Source: Anabas testudineus (lineage: Eukaryota > Chordata > Actinopteri > Anabantiformes > Anabantidae). From it: a DNA stretch of 64,000 nucleotides. Below the pieces are notes generated by a model, which made no database searches, was not told the DNA's origin, and was given only the letters and a program-made list of their open reading frames with translations. Each line of letters opens with the position of its first letter. The stretch's first letter is position 1. The stretch spans positions 14,351,721 to 14,415,720 of the forward strand of contig NC_046623.1 of assembly GCF_900324465.2 (NCBI RefSeq), written 5' to 3'. Both the position numbers and the translations under genes were made by a program. Positions 33,228 to 43,477 of this stretch are shown here, in pieces.

Positions 33228-33360
33228 TCCCTTTAGAGAAAGAAACCTCTAGCAGAACCAGGCTCAGGGTGGGCGGCCATCTGCCTTGACCGGTTGGGGT
33301 GAGTGGAAGAAGGAGAGAGTAAATAACAGCAGACAACAAAAAACAACAACAAGCAGCAAA
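33228..33360 (-). mobile_element. L2-like LINE fragment upstream of S5
   Basis: Reverse-oriented counterpart of 27525-27680 (CTCAGGGTGGGCGGCCATCTG), extended by the GACCGGTTGGGGTGAGTGGA segment seen in fish L2-like repeats. Confidence 0.65.
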
Positions 33361-33392
33361 ATGTGGTTGATGAATTATCTCCTGCTGAGTGG

Positions 33393-33394
<2 letters not shown>

Positions 33395-33478
<84 letters not shown>
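33395..33478. repeat. (CA)42 microsatellite in the S5 upstream region
   Basis: 84 bp of uninterrupted CA. The matching place before S3 has only a few bases (CATACACAAGA), so the array grew after these genes split. It begins about 240 nt and ends about 160 nt before the S5 ATG. Long frames across it (poly His-Thr and poly Cys-Val) are artefacts. Confidence 0.98.
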
Positions 33479-33479
<1 letters not shown>

Positions 33480-33502
33480 CTCTGGGGAGCAGACATTGAT
33501 CT

Positions 33503-33508
33503 TATAAG
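33503..33508 (+). promoter_or_regulatory. TATA-like element of S5
   Basis: CTTATAAG 134 nt before the ATG and 25 nt after the CA array; counterpart of the S3 element. Confidence 0.35.
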
Positions 33509-33636
33509 ACAGAAATATAGAGGAGGGCTGCTTCTCTTGGAGAAGTTAAGCCTCACCTCTGTCTACATAAGACAACACTGTGCTGACACTCAGAAGAGGA
33601 AACTGTTCTGCTTAAATCACTGCTCTGGACTCAACT

Positions 33637-34620
33637 ATGTCATTATTCAACTCAGCTCTTGGGAAAAACATCACTTTTGTTCATCCTGCATATTTCTTGA
33701 TAAGTGGATTAACTGGTATTCCTGATATCAAGTATTACTACGTGTTTCTCTTTTTTGTTTACGTCATTGCAGTGCTGGGAAACACCATTGTGATGGCAGT
33801 AATATGCTTGGATCATAACCTGAGAACTCCAAAATATGTAGCAGTTTTTAACTTAGCATTTGTGGATCTGTTTGGTAGCTCTGCTTTGGTGCCCAAAGTT
33901 ATCGATATCTTTCTGTTTAACCACACCTCCATCCCCTACAGCGAGTGTTTGACATTTCTTTTTTTCTGCTACATCTGTCTTTCAATGCAGTCATTTAATC
34001 TGGTTGCACTTGCCTATGACAGACTTGTGGCCATCATCTTTCCACTGCACTATCACATGAAAGTTACCCACAGGTTCATGTTATATTTGATTGCCTCTTT
34101 CTGGGCCTTTGTTATCATTGCAAATCTAATTACAGTCGGTCTTATTACAAGGCTTTCCATCTGTGAATCTGTGGTTATTAATAGTTATTTCTGTGATCAT
34201 GGTCAAATATACCGACTGGCCTGTAATGACAATTTTCCCAACTATGTTCTCAGCTGTTTGTACCCAGTTCTAATGTTTTGGCTTCCACTTGTTTTTATCC
34301 TGTTGAGTTATCTTTATATTGGCTTCACATTGGCTAAAGTGGCCACAATTAAAGAAGGACTCAGGGCCTTTAAAACCTGCATAGGCCATCTCTTACTAGT
34401 AGCAATCTATTTCATTCCTCTCTTGATCACATTTACTTTGATGGAAAAAATACATCCAAATGCCAGAATTATTAATCTGTCTTTGACTTCTGTCATTCCT
34501 CCCATGTTGAATCCGATTATTTATGTTCTTCAGACACAAGAAATAAAAGAATCTTTAAAAAGGTTATTAAAAATCAGTGGAAAATCCAAAGTAACAATTA
34601 AAAAGGAAATCGTAATGTGA
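33637..34620 (+). CDS. Odorant receptor S5 (MSLFNS type)
   Basis: Intact 327-residue receptor. Start MSLFNSALGKNITF. Closest to S2: same ASFWAFVIIANLITVGLITR TM4 and SGKSKVTIKKEI tail. Ile replaces Phe just before the first EC2 cysteine (RLSICES), unlike all neighbours. EC1 reads HTSIPYSEC as in S3. The frame begins inside spacer 13 kb from D9, so S genes are interspersed with G genes from here. Confidence 0.95.
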   Translation: MSLFNSALGKNITFVHPAYFLISGLTGIPDIKYYYVFLFFVYVIAVLGNTIVMAVICLDHNLRTPKYVAVFNLAFVDLFGSSALVPKVIDIFLFNHTSIPYSECLTFLFFCYICLSMQSFNLVALAYDRLVAIIFPLHYHMKVTHRFMLYLIASFWAFVIIANLITVGLITRLSICESVVINSYFCDHGQIYRLACNDNFPNYVLSCLYPVLMFWLPLVFILLSYLYIGFTLAKVATIKEGLRAFKTCIGHLLLVAIYFIPLLITFTLMEKIHPNARIINLSLTSVIPPMLNPIIYVLQTQEIKESLKRLLKISGKSKVTIKKEIVM

Positions 34621-36417
34621 ATATTTGCTCATGTTTTACACTCTCTCTTGTAGCAGGTTGTGTACAATAGTCTTGTCACTTTGTAGAATTGTAGAATCAT
34701 TTTTTGACATAAAATACAAATTTGTGTGAAGTAAAGACAGGAAAGCAATAAAATATAATTCTCACATTATTATAATTTTACCATTTTTTTTCTTTGTGCT
34801 AGCTGTTATTAAAAACACTGATGCTGTCTAAAGAGATGTAAAATAAAAATAAAAATCTTAACACGAGAATTTCTTGTAAAGATATAAAATTGGAAGCAAA
34901 CTTTGGAAGTTAAACCTTAAAAATGGTTTGTGTTCATTAGATTAGTAGCCAACAAATTTCTGTGTTTTAACTATTTCTCCTTTTACCTTAATTAAGCATG
35001 TATGCAAAAGTTTACTTTCTGTTCACTTTTACCATAATGCAAAACCATAATGTAAACAAGCTGAAGTTTGTATTTCTAAAATCAGCTGAACATGAATGAC
35101 AACCATGTTGTTTTCTATGTTCTCAGACCTGTTCACCTCTTGGGACAATGAGTTGTGCACAAATGTTCTCATGGGGATTCAAGTGAGTAGGTGTGTTTGA
35201 GCACTGCTTATGGTGCCAGCAGCTTTGCAATGCTTTCTGGTTTGATAAATGATTTATCATCATAAATGATCACAAGTGAACTTTTTAAATTTTAGTATGC
35301 TCTTCAAATGTGGCACTAATTGTCACTTGACTTTGAAGATTTTAAGTCTGCATTTGTTCACTACGAGAAATTAATTAAAATAAAGCAATAAAATTAAATA
35401 TAAGTAGACCTCCTTGCCCATTTTTCAGATGCTCTAAAGCCAAAATGATGTAACTGAAACAAACAACAACTGAGGCAATAATATCAAAATATACACTCTT
35501 GAGGAGGCAGGTGGGTCAAAGTCAAGGGATTACTTTTATGAATGTAAATACAGAGACTTCAAAGTAGAGTTCAAACCACTGGAAGCTCTCAAGGCCAGGA
35601 AGGCCAGATTTTACTTTGCCAGAAAACAAAACTATAAATGGTGTTCTGGGATACGATTCTTTGCACTGATGTACCAAAATAAAGGATGAATTATGGAGGA
35701 ACAAAGGAACAACTAAGGACCTGAGGCATACTACTTCTTCTATGAAACATGGTGGAGGCAGCATCCTGATGATATTTTCATTTAGAAATTAAAAAACAAA
35801 CATTACATTTGTTTGTTTCTTTGTTACTATGTTTCTTTGTCCGATTACCTTTGAGCCTCTAAAATTGGAGTGTGTATAACACTGGCTATAATTACTTCTT
35901 CCCTTTAAATTAAAGTTTTAAGGACAATCTGATCATTTAATTTCAAATTTATAGTATGTACAGCTACAAATGACAAATAATGTGTCACTCTCCAAATACT
36001 GTGCAGTCACTGCCAACTGGCAGATTATTATTTATTGTTTTTACTCTCTTTAGGACTTTAAAATAAACATTTACATAATGAAATACCATGCCAGATAGAA
36101 GAACACAGCGATATTGTACAGATGCTCTGGAGACTTGCTTAGAACATTACATGATTGCAGTCACTAAGGTGTCTCATGGTGAGTGGTTTACAGAAATTAG
36201 ACTCTAGGGAAAATACATTGACCTTACTTGACAGAAATGGAAAAGAGGACTGCCTGTCTTCGTAGCTACCTCTCAAAAAAAGTTAAAGCTTCACAGAGCT
36301 CTGTGGCCAGAAATCAGAAGAGGTGCACACTTCATCTACATAAGACAGCACAGTGCTGACGCTCAAAAGAGGACACGCCACTACTAATACATAAATCACT
36401 GTGCTGTGGAGTCAACT
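34621..36417. other. Spacer S5-S6
   Basis: 1.8 kb with no host gene; holds one Tc1 remnant (35530-35765). The last 250 nt are a diverged S upstream block lacking the TATAAG element. Confidence 0.6.
35530..35765 (+). mobile_element. Tc1-like DNA transposon remnant
   Basis: AGGCCAGATTTTACTTTGCC, then GAACAAAGGAACAACTAAGG and AAACATGGTGGAGGCAGCAT correspond to the middle of Tc1-like transposase genes of fish, including the VKHGGGS(I/V) motif. Several in-frame disruptions; terminal inverted repeats not found. Non-autonomous and old. Confidence 0.7.
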
Positions 36418-37401
36418 ATGTCATTATTCAACTCAGCTCTTGAGAAAAACATCACCTTTGTTCAGCCTGCGTATTTCATAATAAGTGGATTAAATGGTAT
36501 TCCTAATATCAGGTATTACTATGTGTTTCTCTTGTTTGCCTATATAATTTCAGTGCTGGGAAACACCATTGTGATGGCAGTAATATGCTTGGATCGTAAC
36601 CTGAGAACTCCCAAGTATGTAGCAGTTTTTAACTTAGCATTTGTGGATCTGTTTGGTAGCTCTGCATTAGTGCCCAAAGCCATCGACATCTTTCTGTTTA
36701 ACCACCCCTCCATCCCCTACAGCGAGTGCTTGACATTTCTTTTTTTCTGCTACACCTGTCTTTCAATGCAGTCATTTAATCTTGTTGCTCTTGCTTATGA
36801 TAGACTTGTAGCCATCATCTTTCCACTGCACTATAAAGTAAAAGTTACCCACAGGTTTATGTTTTCTTTGATTGTCTCTTTCTGGGTTTTTGTTATCCTT
36901 GGTAATTTCATTGCAGTCGGTCTTATTACAAGACTTTCCTTCTGTGAATCTGTGGTTATTAATAGTTATTTCTGTGATCATGGTCAAATATACCGACTGG
37001 CCTGTAATGACAATACACCCAGCTCAATCATTGGTCTTATGTTCCCAGTAGTCAATTTTTGGCTTCCACTGGTTTTTATCCTGTTAAGTTACTTATGTAT
37101 TGGCTGCACGTTGGCTAAAGTGGCCACAATTCAACAAGGACTCAGGGCCTTTAAAACCTGTATAGGTCATCTTTCATTAGTAGCAATCTATTTTATCCCA
37201 CTGTTAATGATATTTACGTTAAAGGAAAAAATTGATCCGGATGTCAGAATCATAAACCTTTCTCTGACCTCTGTCATTCCCCCCATGTTGAATCCAATTA
37301 TTTATGTTCTGCAGACACAAGAAATAAAAGAATCTGTGAAGAAATTGTTAAAAATCAGATGGAAATCCAAAAAAACAATTAGAAAGAAAATCATAATGTG
37401 A
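36418..37401 (+). CDS. Odorant receptor S6 (MSLFNS type), head of cassette B
   Basis: Intact 327-residue receptor; an ATG four codons upstream is ignored in favour of the conserved MSLFNS. Glu9 replaces Gly (ALEKNITF). TM5 reads NTPSSIIGLMFPVVNFW, quite unlike S2, S3 and S5 (NYVLSCLYP). Before TM7 it has MIFTLKEKIDPDVRIIN, where others have ITFTLMEKIHPNAR: the His-Pro-Asn of EC3 is lost. IC3 has IQQGLRAFKTCIGH. It is followed 820 nt later by G2; in cassettes A and C only the end of the corresponding S gene survives. Confidence 0.95.
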   Translation: MSLFNSALEKNITFVQPAYFIISGLNGIPNIRYYYVFLLFAYIISVLGNTIVMAVICLDRNLRTPKYVAVFNLAFVDLFGSSALVPKAIDIFLFNHPSIPYSECLTFLFFCYTCLSMQSFNLVALAYDRLVAIIFPLHYKVKVTHRFMFSLIVSFWVFVILGNFIAVGLITRLSFCESVVINSYFCDHGQIYRLACNDNTPSSIIGLMFPVVNFWLPLVFILLSYLCIGCTLAKVATIQQGLRAFKTCIGHLSLVAIYFIPLLMIFTLKEKIDPDVRIINLSLTSVIPPMLNPIIYVLQTQEIKESVKKLLKIRWKSKKTIRKKIIM

Positions 37402-38105
37402 CTGTAGGTTTGTTAAACAATGTCTCTTTTAGCACTCTGTGTACAGTAAGTTTGACAATGTAAATTATAAAATTATTCTTTGTTATTTTACACAAAATAT
37501 AAAATATTTTAAAACAATACTTCATTGTTGTTGACATGGTACTGTAGTCATCAGTGATCTGCTGTGCAAGATACATTCAGCTGTATGAATTGTTGTGATT
37601 GTCCACCTTTTAAGATAGAAAAGTTTTAAATTATTATATTTAAAAATAATAATCACAAAGACTGACACATTAAAACAAATATCTTAATACTGTACATGTT
37701 ACAAAGTGTTACAGTAAACAGTCCATACTGAAAATACAGGATATTAGTGCTATTAGTGCTTCTTTCCACAAAAATGTTTTTTTGTCGACACATAATTGTT
37801 TAAACACTGATATTGCCACTTTTCAATAAAAGAGGATCAAAAGCACATTTTAGGAATCCCTCCTAAAACAACAGTAAGATTGAAAATATGTGTGAGAGGA
37901 AACCTACAGCTAAACTACAAAATAATATATATGCACAGTATGTAGTAATTTGTGTTTGTGTTTAATTAAGTAGTGACAAAATTAAAAGTTTAGAAAAAGT
38001 AAAAAATTTATTATACTGTAGGCATAATTAAAGTATACAGTATAATTATCTGTGTCATCACCCTGAGATGTGCATGGTTGCTGTCCCAGAATGAAAGGGA
38101 TACAT
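37402..38105. other. Spacer S6-G2
   Basis: No gene. Nearly the same sequence follows the S4 and S7 remnants. It ends in the G2 promoter. Confidence 0.65.
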
Positions 38106-38112
38106 TATAAAT
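38106..38112 (+). promoter_or_regulatory. TATA box of G2
   Basis: TATAAAT followed by GATAGGTCTCTCCCA, 116 nt before the ATG. TGAGGAGAGTTTG at about 38144 occupies the place of the splice donor (GAGGTGAGTTTG) of G6-G11 but lacks the GT, so no leader intron is proposed. Confidence 0.6.
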
Positions 38113-38221
38113 GATAGGTCTCTCCCACTATCACCACTTGATAATGAGGAGAGTTTGATTACATTTGCCACCAGTTAGCTCCATCACCCTTAAATATATG
38201 ATTTAGCTTTATAGATTCATA

Positions 38222-39196
38222 ATGGGCACTGCAGACAGAACGTCTTCTACATTTAATGCCACATTTGTTCGCCCTGCACAGTTCTATATCAGTGGGTTTT
38301 CCAATATCCCTCATATCAAGTATTATTATGTATTCCTCTGCTTTGTTTATATCATGACTGTTCTCGGGAATGGACTTCTCCTCTCAGTGATTTACCTGGT
38401 CAAGACTCTTCATACTCCTAAATACATGGTTGTTTTCAGCCTGGCTTTGACAGATTTGTGTGGGAGCACTGCTCTCATCCCCAAAGTCTTGGACACCTTT
38501 TTATTTGACAGGAGATACATTGTCTATGAAGCTTGTTTAAGTTATATGTTCTTTGTTTATTTCTTTGGAGGTATGCAGTCGTTGACACTTGTCATTATGG
38601 CTTATGACAGGTTTGTAGCTATTTGCTTCCCTTTGAGATACCATAGAATTGTGACTAAACCAGCTATAGCTGCCCTACTGCTGTTTGTTTGGGTTTTGGT
38701 ATTAATTGTAGCAGCCTGCACTATTGGGCTTATTGATCGCCTCTCCTTCTGTGGATCTCTGGTAATACAAAGCTTTTTCTGTGATCATGGACCAATATAT
38801 CGTCTGGCTTGTAATGATGCATCTTTAAATTATATAATGGGAATTATTGTTGTTGTTATAGCCACAGTTATTCCTCTAGTATTGATTGCGCTGACATATG
38901 TTTGCATTGCCATGTCACTGAGCAGGATTGCATCAGGAGTAGAACGACTCAAAGCACTGAAAACTTGTACTTCTCACTTGATTCTTGTGGCTATTTTCTT
39001 CCTACCATTCCTAGGCACCAACATTGCTGCACTGACCTCCTACATCCATCCTAATGCCAGGATCATCAACTCTACATTATCACACACCATACCAGCTCTG
39101 CTCAATCCTATTATATATTCTTTAAAGACAGAAGAAGTGCTGAACCCTATCAGAAAACTTTTCAAAAACAATAGCTGTATCAACCTAGCCATTTAA
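38222..39196 (+). CDS. Odorant receptor G2 (MGTADR type)
   Basis: Intact 324-residue receptor. N-A-T glycosylation site at residue 12, G-N at 49-50, LHTPKY before TM2, Cys105 and Cys187 for the TM3-EC2 disulphide, AYDRF 127-131 then VAICFPLRYH, EC2 reading FCGSLVIQSFFCDHGPIYR, KALKTCTSH at 244-252, PALLNPIIYSLKTEEV in TM7. TM3 contains FVYFFGGMQSLTLVIM, specific to G2 and G4. About 97% identical to G4 by eye; it sits second in cassette B. Confidence 0.95.
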   Translation: MGTADRTSSTFNATFVRPAQFYISGFSNIPHIKYYYVFLCFVYIMTVLGNGLLLSVIYLVKTLHTPKYMVVFSLALTDLCGSTALIPKVLDTFLFDRRYIVYEACLSYMFFVYFFGGMQSLTLVIMAYDRFVAICFPLRYHRIVTKPAIAALLLFVWVLVLIVAACTIGLIDRLSFCGSLVIQSFFCDHGPIYRLACNDASLNYIMGIIVVVIATVIPLVLIALTYVCIAMSLSRIASGVERLKALKTCTSHLILVAIFFLPFLGTNIAALTSYIHPNARIINSTLSHTIPALLNPIIYSLKTEEVLNPIRKLFKNNSCINLAI

Positions 39197-40279
39197 AAAA
39201 AATTCATCAATATAACAGCTGTCCTGACAAATTAAGACGTGTTGAAATACTATAAATGTGTTTTGTGTGTTTTAAACCTTTACTGATTTTTTTTTAATGT
39301 GTGGAAGCTTTATTTATGTATAAAAATTCACAGAAAGTAGCCCTGCACTACTTGTTTTTTGTAAAATTAATTAAGGAATGGAAATTTCATAAACCACATG
39401 TAAACCACACAAGTATGAAAGCAATAGTTCTTCAAAGAAAATACTTGTGACCTTCTTGTGAGTTTTTGCAACACTGTTTCTACACTTTAGGTTTCTCCTT
39501 TGAAACAATAGTAAGACTGAAAATATGTTTAACAGTAAAGACAACTTTTGTTGTGAGACAATATGGGACATTTGACACCTTTACACTACAGTTACAAATG
39601 TTTTAGTGCAGTAACAGATTAAACGGCACTGTATGTTGAACCGGTGTTTTTAAAAGTTCCAAATTAGTTAAGTTCACACAGGTATGTACTGAGTTCAGAC
39701 AAAAGTGTTCACCTTCCCTCTTCTTCTTGGTTTTGCTATGTTAACAAACAACCAACTGTATAAATTAAAGCATTACAATGTTAAATAGTGGTATAAACCC
39801 ACTGACTACAGCGAGACAAAGTTTAGCTTTAGGCAGTGCAGTAGGATATCGACCGGCAGATTTTCTCCTTAGAGCTTACTGTGTTATTAGTTGTATGTGC
39901 TTCATCCGAGCTATTGGGGATTCTGAGGATGGCCTGATTTGAGTCTGTGTGATAAACAACACTCAGAATTTAACTGAAAGTAGACAGTGAGATTTGCTGT
40001 TAAAATTTTGTTAAAAGACCGAATTGTTCGTCGGTCATGTCTTGTAAATGTAACACAAGCATTGCAAAATTCCACCTTCAAGGTTATTTATTTGGCCCCA
40101 CAAAATAATAGGCTTTATAAAATAGATAGATATAGATATTTATGTTGTTTTTGGATTGACTGGAAATTAACTAGACCAAAACTTTTTAAGTGGCAGAATT
40201 AAAAAAACAGTACAGTAACCAATTCACAGTCATGTGACACAGTCAGCTGCAATTCTTTTTTACAACGAGTGGGATACAA
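39197..40279. other. Spacer G2-G3
   Basis: No gene. About 39485-40260 matches 30365-31390 in cassette A. A frame at 39987-40202 is spacer. Confidence 0.6.
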
Positions 40280-40288
40280 TATAAATAA
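40280..40288 (+). promoter_or_regulatory. TATA box of G3
   Basis: TATAAATAA, 146 nt before the ATG, followed by a GTCTCTCACATCACACC block shared with G1. Confidence 0.6.
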
Positions 40289-40425
40289 AATGTCTCTCAC
40301 ATCACACCTCACTGTAGGGAACTGCATACTTAGTACAGTCTGATGTTTGGTTGCAATAGTTTCCAGTGGTGTTAGCCTTATTATATATTGTATTATTTAT
40401 AAATCTATGGACACTGATATTTATG

Positions 40426-41433
40426 ATGGGCCAAGAAGAAAGAACTTATACGATAAGTAATACTACATTTGTTCGCCCTGCAACATTTTATATTAGTGGT
40501 TTTTCTAACATCCCTTATGATAAATATTACTATGTTTTCCTGTTTTTTGTCTATATCATGACTGTTCTTGGGAATGGTCTCCTTCTCTCAGTGATTTACC
40601 TGGTCAAGACTCTTCATACTCCTAAATACATGATTGTTTTCAGCCTGGCTTTGACAGATTTGTGTGGGAGCACTGCTCTCATCCCCAAAGTCTTGGACAC
40701 CTTTTTGTTTGACAGGAGATACATTGTCTATGAAGCTTGTTTAAGTTATATGTTCTTTGTATGGTTCTTTGCAAGCTTGCAGTCATGGACACTTGTCACT
40801 ATGTCTTATGACAGATTTATAGCAATTTGCTTCCCCTTAAGGTACCATAGAGTTGTGACAAAACCAGCTATAGCTGCAATGCTGCTGTTGACATGGGTTG
40901 TTTCATTGAGTCTCTTTGCACTTGCTGCTGGGCTACTTGATCGCCTCTCCTTCTGTGGATCCTTAGTGATACAAAGCTTTTTCTGTGATCATGGACCAAT
41001 ATATCGTCTGGCCTGTAATGACACATCTTTGAATTACATAATTGCATATGTTGGCTTAATCACAGTCATCTTCTGTCCTCTTATATTAATACTATTGACA
41101 TATGTTTGCATTGCCATAGCCCTGAGCAGGATTGCATCAGGACTGGACCGACTCAAAGCATTGAAAACTTGTACTTCTCACTTGATTCTTGTGGCTCTTT
41201 TCTTCCTACCACTTGTGGGCATCAACTTAGCTGTAATGACCTCCTACATCCATCCTAATGCCAGGATCTTCAACTCTACATTGACACACACTGTACCAGC
41301 TCTGCTCAATCCGATTATATACTCTTTAAAGACAGAAGAAGTGCTGATCTCTATCAGGAAACTTTTCAAAAATAACAGGCTTTGCAACCAAACATCATCG
41401 AAAAAGCTGTTATCATTATGCTTTCTGTATTGA
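40426..41433 (+). CDS. Odorant receptor G3 (MGQEER type)
   Basis: Intact 335-residue receptor, the functional counterpart of G1. The start is the second of two adjacent ATG codons (40423, 40426), aligned with MG at the start of the other G genes; the frame stays open 20 codons upstream without a better start. N-T-T glycosylation site near residue 11. TM3 has FVWFFASLQSWTLVTMSYDRFIAICFPLRYH in parts as in G6-G10; TM4-TM5 (SLSLFALAAGLLDR; YIIAYVGLITVIFCPL) is specific to the G1/G3/G5 set. Tail NNRLCNQTSSKK. Third member of cassette B. Confidence 0.95.
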   Translation: MGQEERTYTISNTTFVRPATFYISGFSNIPYDKYYYVFLFFVYIMTVLGNGLLLSVIYLVKTLHTPKYMIVFSLALTDLCGSTALIPKVLDTFLFDRRYIVYEACLSYMFFVWFFASLQSWTLVTMSYDRFIAICFPLRYHRVVTKPAIAAMLLLTWVVSLSLFALAAGLLDRLSFCGSLVIQSFFCDHGPIYRLACNDTSLNYIIAYVGLITVIFCPLILILLTYVCIAIALSRIASGLDRLKALKTCTSHLILVALFFLPLVGINLAVMTSYIHPNARIFNSTLTHTVPALLNPIIYSLKTEEVLISIRKLFKNNRLCNQTSSKKLLSLCFLY

Positions 41434-41738
41434 AACATGAAAAAGTGTTAAAATATCACTAATTATGGAGTTTGGAACATTTTAATTTGGGGTATGTGAC
41501 ACATTTATTGTAAAAATGTTTGTGCCGAGTCAGAAACTGAAGAATGATCATAAAAAACTCAAAATTATATTAGTTGCTTTTTGCATTTCAAATAATAAAC
41601 ATTAAGTAAGTAAATCCCTAAGTTTGCATAAGGACATAAGGATTTGAATGATTAACAGATTAAAAAGTTTGTAGAAGAGTTTGTGAGCTGATAAAGATGT
41701 AATAGATCTCCAGAACTTTACTTGATAAATTAATTAAC
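41434..41738. other. 3' flank of G3
   Basis: Matches the G1 and G5 3' flanks until interrupted by an L2 end. No gene. Confidence 0.6.
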
Positions 41739-42030
41739 TTAAAAGACATTAAATGTTATACTGGACTGCCTGCTGCCTACACAGCATGTAATCACCCATA
41801 TGAGGATGGGTTCCCTGTTGAGTCTGGTTCCTCTCAAGGTTTCTTCCTGTTGCCTTCTCAGGGAGTTTTTCCTTGCCCCCGTCGCCCTCGGCTTGCTCAT
41901 CAGGGACAATCTGATTATTATGATTTTTACACATTCACTGTTCATGTACTGTTCTTTGGTTGTGTAAAGCTGCTTTGTTACTATGTCAATTGTAAATAGC
42001 GCTTTACAAATAAAATTGAATTGAATTGAT
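41739..42030 (+). mobile_element. L2-type LINE 3' end
   Basis: Same family as 21780-22112: CTCAAGGTTTCTTCCTG, GGGAGTTTTTCCTTGCCCCC, GTGTAAAGCTGCTTT and a GCGCTTTACAAATAAAATTGAATTGAATTGA end. The matching flanks of G1 and G5 lack it, so it inserted after the cassette was copied. Confidence 0.82.
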
Positions 42031-42429
42031 AAATTTACATTATCAGGAAAAACAATTATATTTAGTTTAATATAAACCACTATACTTGTGGTATGGTATA
42101 ATGGTATTCAGAGCTAAAACAAATCTGGATGAAGAAAGTCACCAGGAGAGAAGGTTATTATTTTATTAGACAACTACTAACTTTAAATGTCTGTTCACCT
42201 TCTTACAAAAACATAATTGAATACAATAAGGTAATTTACACAACTTCAATCAGTTGGGTGAGTTGAACTGGGAGAAGTAAAAGATCAAAAGTACGACTAG
42301 CAACTGCACACTGTAAGAAACACAGTTAAATACCACATACCTGCAGAAAGATACAAGAGAGAGATGAGGAGCCAGACAGAAAGACAGGTCAGGGGAGATA
42401 TATGAAAAGTGGAAACCATCACATAAAAC
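42031..42429. other. Spacer with shared G flank
   Basis: The block GGTATAATGGTATTCAGAGC...AAAGTCACCAGGAGAGAAGG matches 46240-46310 after G5. No gene. Confidence 0.55.
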
Positions 42430-42640
42430 AATGCCTACTGGTCAGTGAATCTGAGAACAGACCACAGCAACAGTCTTGAACAGGATCCTGTAACCATCAC
42501 CATATCAGACATCTAAGAAAGAGTCCAGTGTGAAGAACTGGACAGCACATAAAAAGGAGCTATAGCTAAAGAAGCTAACTGTACTTGATGAGTACTTGGC
42601 AGCACAAATAACCCACCTTTCAATGGAAATATACATATGC
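42430..42640 (+). mobile_element. R4/Rex6-like LINE fragment
   Basis: Resembles the region before the reverse transcriptase of R4/Rex6-type LINEs (reading fragments like ISDI and LAAQ...L), and matches the better preserved copy at 46330-46520. Its right end abuts the S7 remnant, so the deletion that removed S7 ended in this element or the element entered at that point. Confidence 0.6.
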
Positions 42641-42644
42641 ACAG

Positions 42645-42686
42645 TGGAAATCCAAAATAACAATTAGAAACAAAATCATAATGTGA
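42645..42686 (+). pseudogene. Odorant receptor S7, last 13 codons only
   Basis: Reads WKSKITIRNKIIM and a stop, the S6-type tail, followed by S6-type 3' flank. The rest of the gene is gone, replaced by LINE sequence. First member of cassette C. Confidence 0.88.
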
Positions 42687-43361
42687 CTGTGGGTTTATGT
42701 TAAACAATGTCTCTTTTAGCCCTTTTTGTACAATAAGTTTGATCATGTAAATTATAAAATTATTAAAATAAAAAATTATTGTGTTATTTTACACAAAAGT
42801 ATAAAATATTTTAAAACAATACTTGCTTTTTATTTTCGTGATATCATAGATTTACTGTATTTTACTATTACTGTAGCCATCAGCGATCTGCTGTGCAAGA
42901 TACATTCAGCTATATGAACTGTTGTGATTGTCCACTTTTTAAGATAGAAAAGTTTATGTTAAAATAATTCAACACAAAGTGTTACAGTAAACAGTCCATA
43001 ATGAAAATACTGGATATTAGTGCTTTTAGTGCAAGTTATTCTGACTGGAAGAAGCTTAGTGCATGAAGTTTGGAACAGAAGAAACAAACAAACGGTTGCA
43101 CTGAAAAATTAAATGTGCAAAAGAAAATAAAAGATTTCATTTTCATATGTTTTTGACAAACACCTACTCTTGTCTGTTTTTTTTACCTAGAGCTACACTA
43201 CTAAATAATTTGTGTTTATAATTGAATAGTTTCAAAATTTGAAGTTTAGGAAAATTAAAAAATTAATTATACTGTAAGCATAATTAAAGTATACAGTATA
43301 ATTATCTGTGTCATCACCATGAGATGTGCATGTTTGCTGTTATAGAATGAAAGGGATACAT
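42687..43361. other. Spacer S7-G4
   Basis: No gene; corresponds to 37402-38105 with several internal deletions. Confidence 0.6.
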
Positions 43362-43368
43362 TATAAAT
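43362..43368 (+). promoter_or_regulatory. TATA box of G4
   Basis: TATAAAT, 116 nt before the ATG, same context as G2. Confidence 0.6.
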
Positions 43369-43477
43369 GACAGGTCTCTCCCACTATCACCACTTGATAA
43401 TGAGGAGAGTTTGATGACATTTGCCACCAGTTAGCTCCATCACCCTTAAATATATGATTTAGCTTTATAGATTCATA

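Noticed and set aside
33233-33725. Long frames with poly His-Thr or poly Cys-Val
   Set aside because: Translation of the (CA)42 microsatellite.
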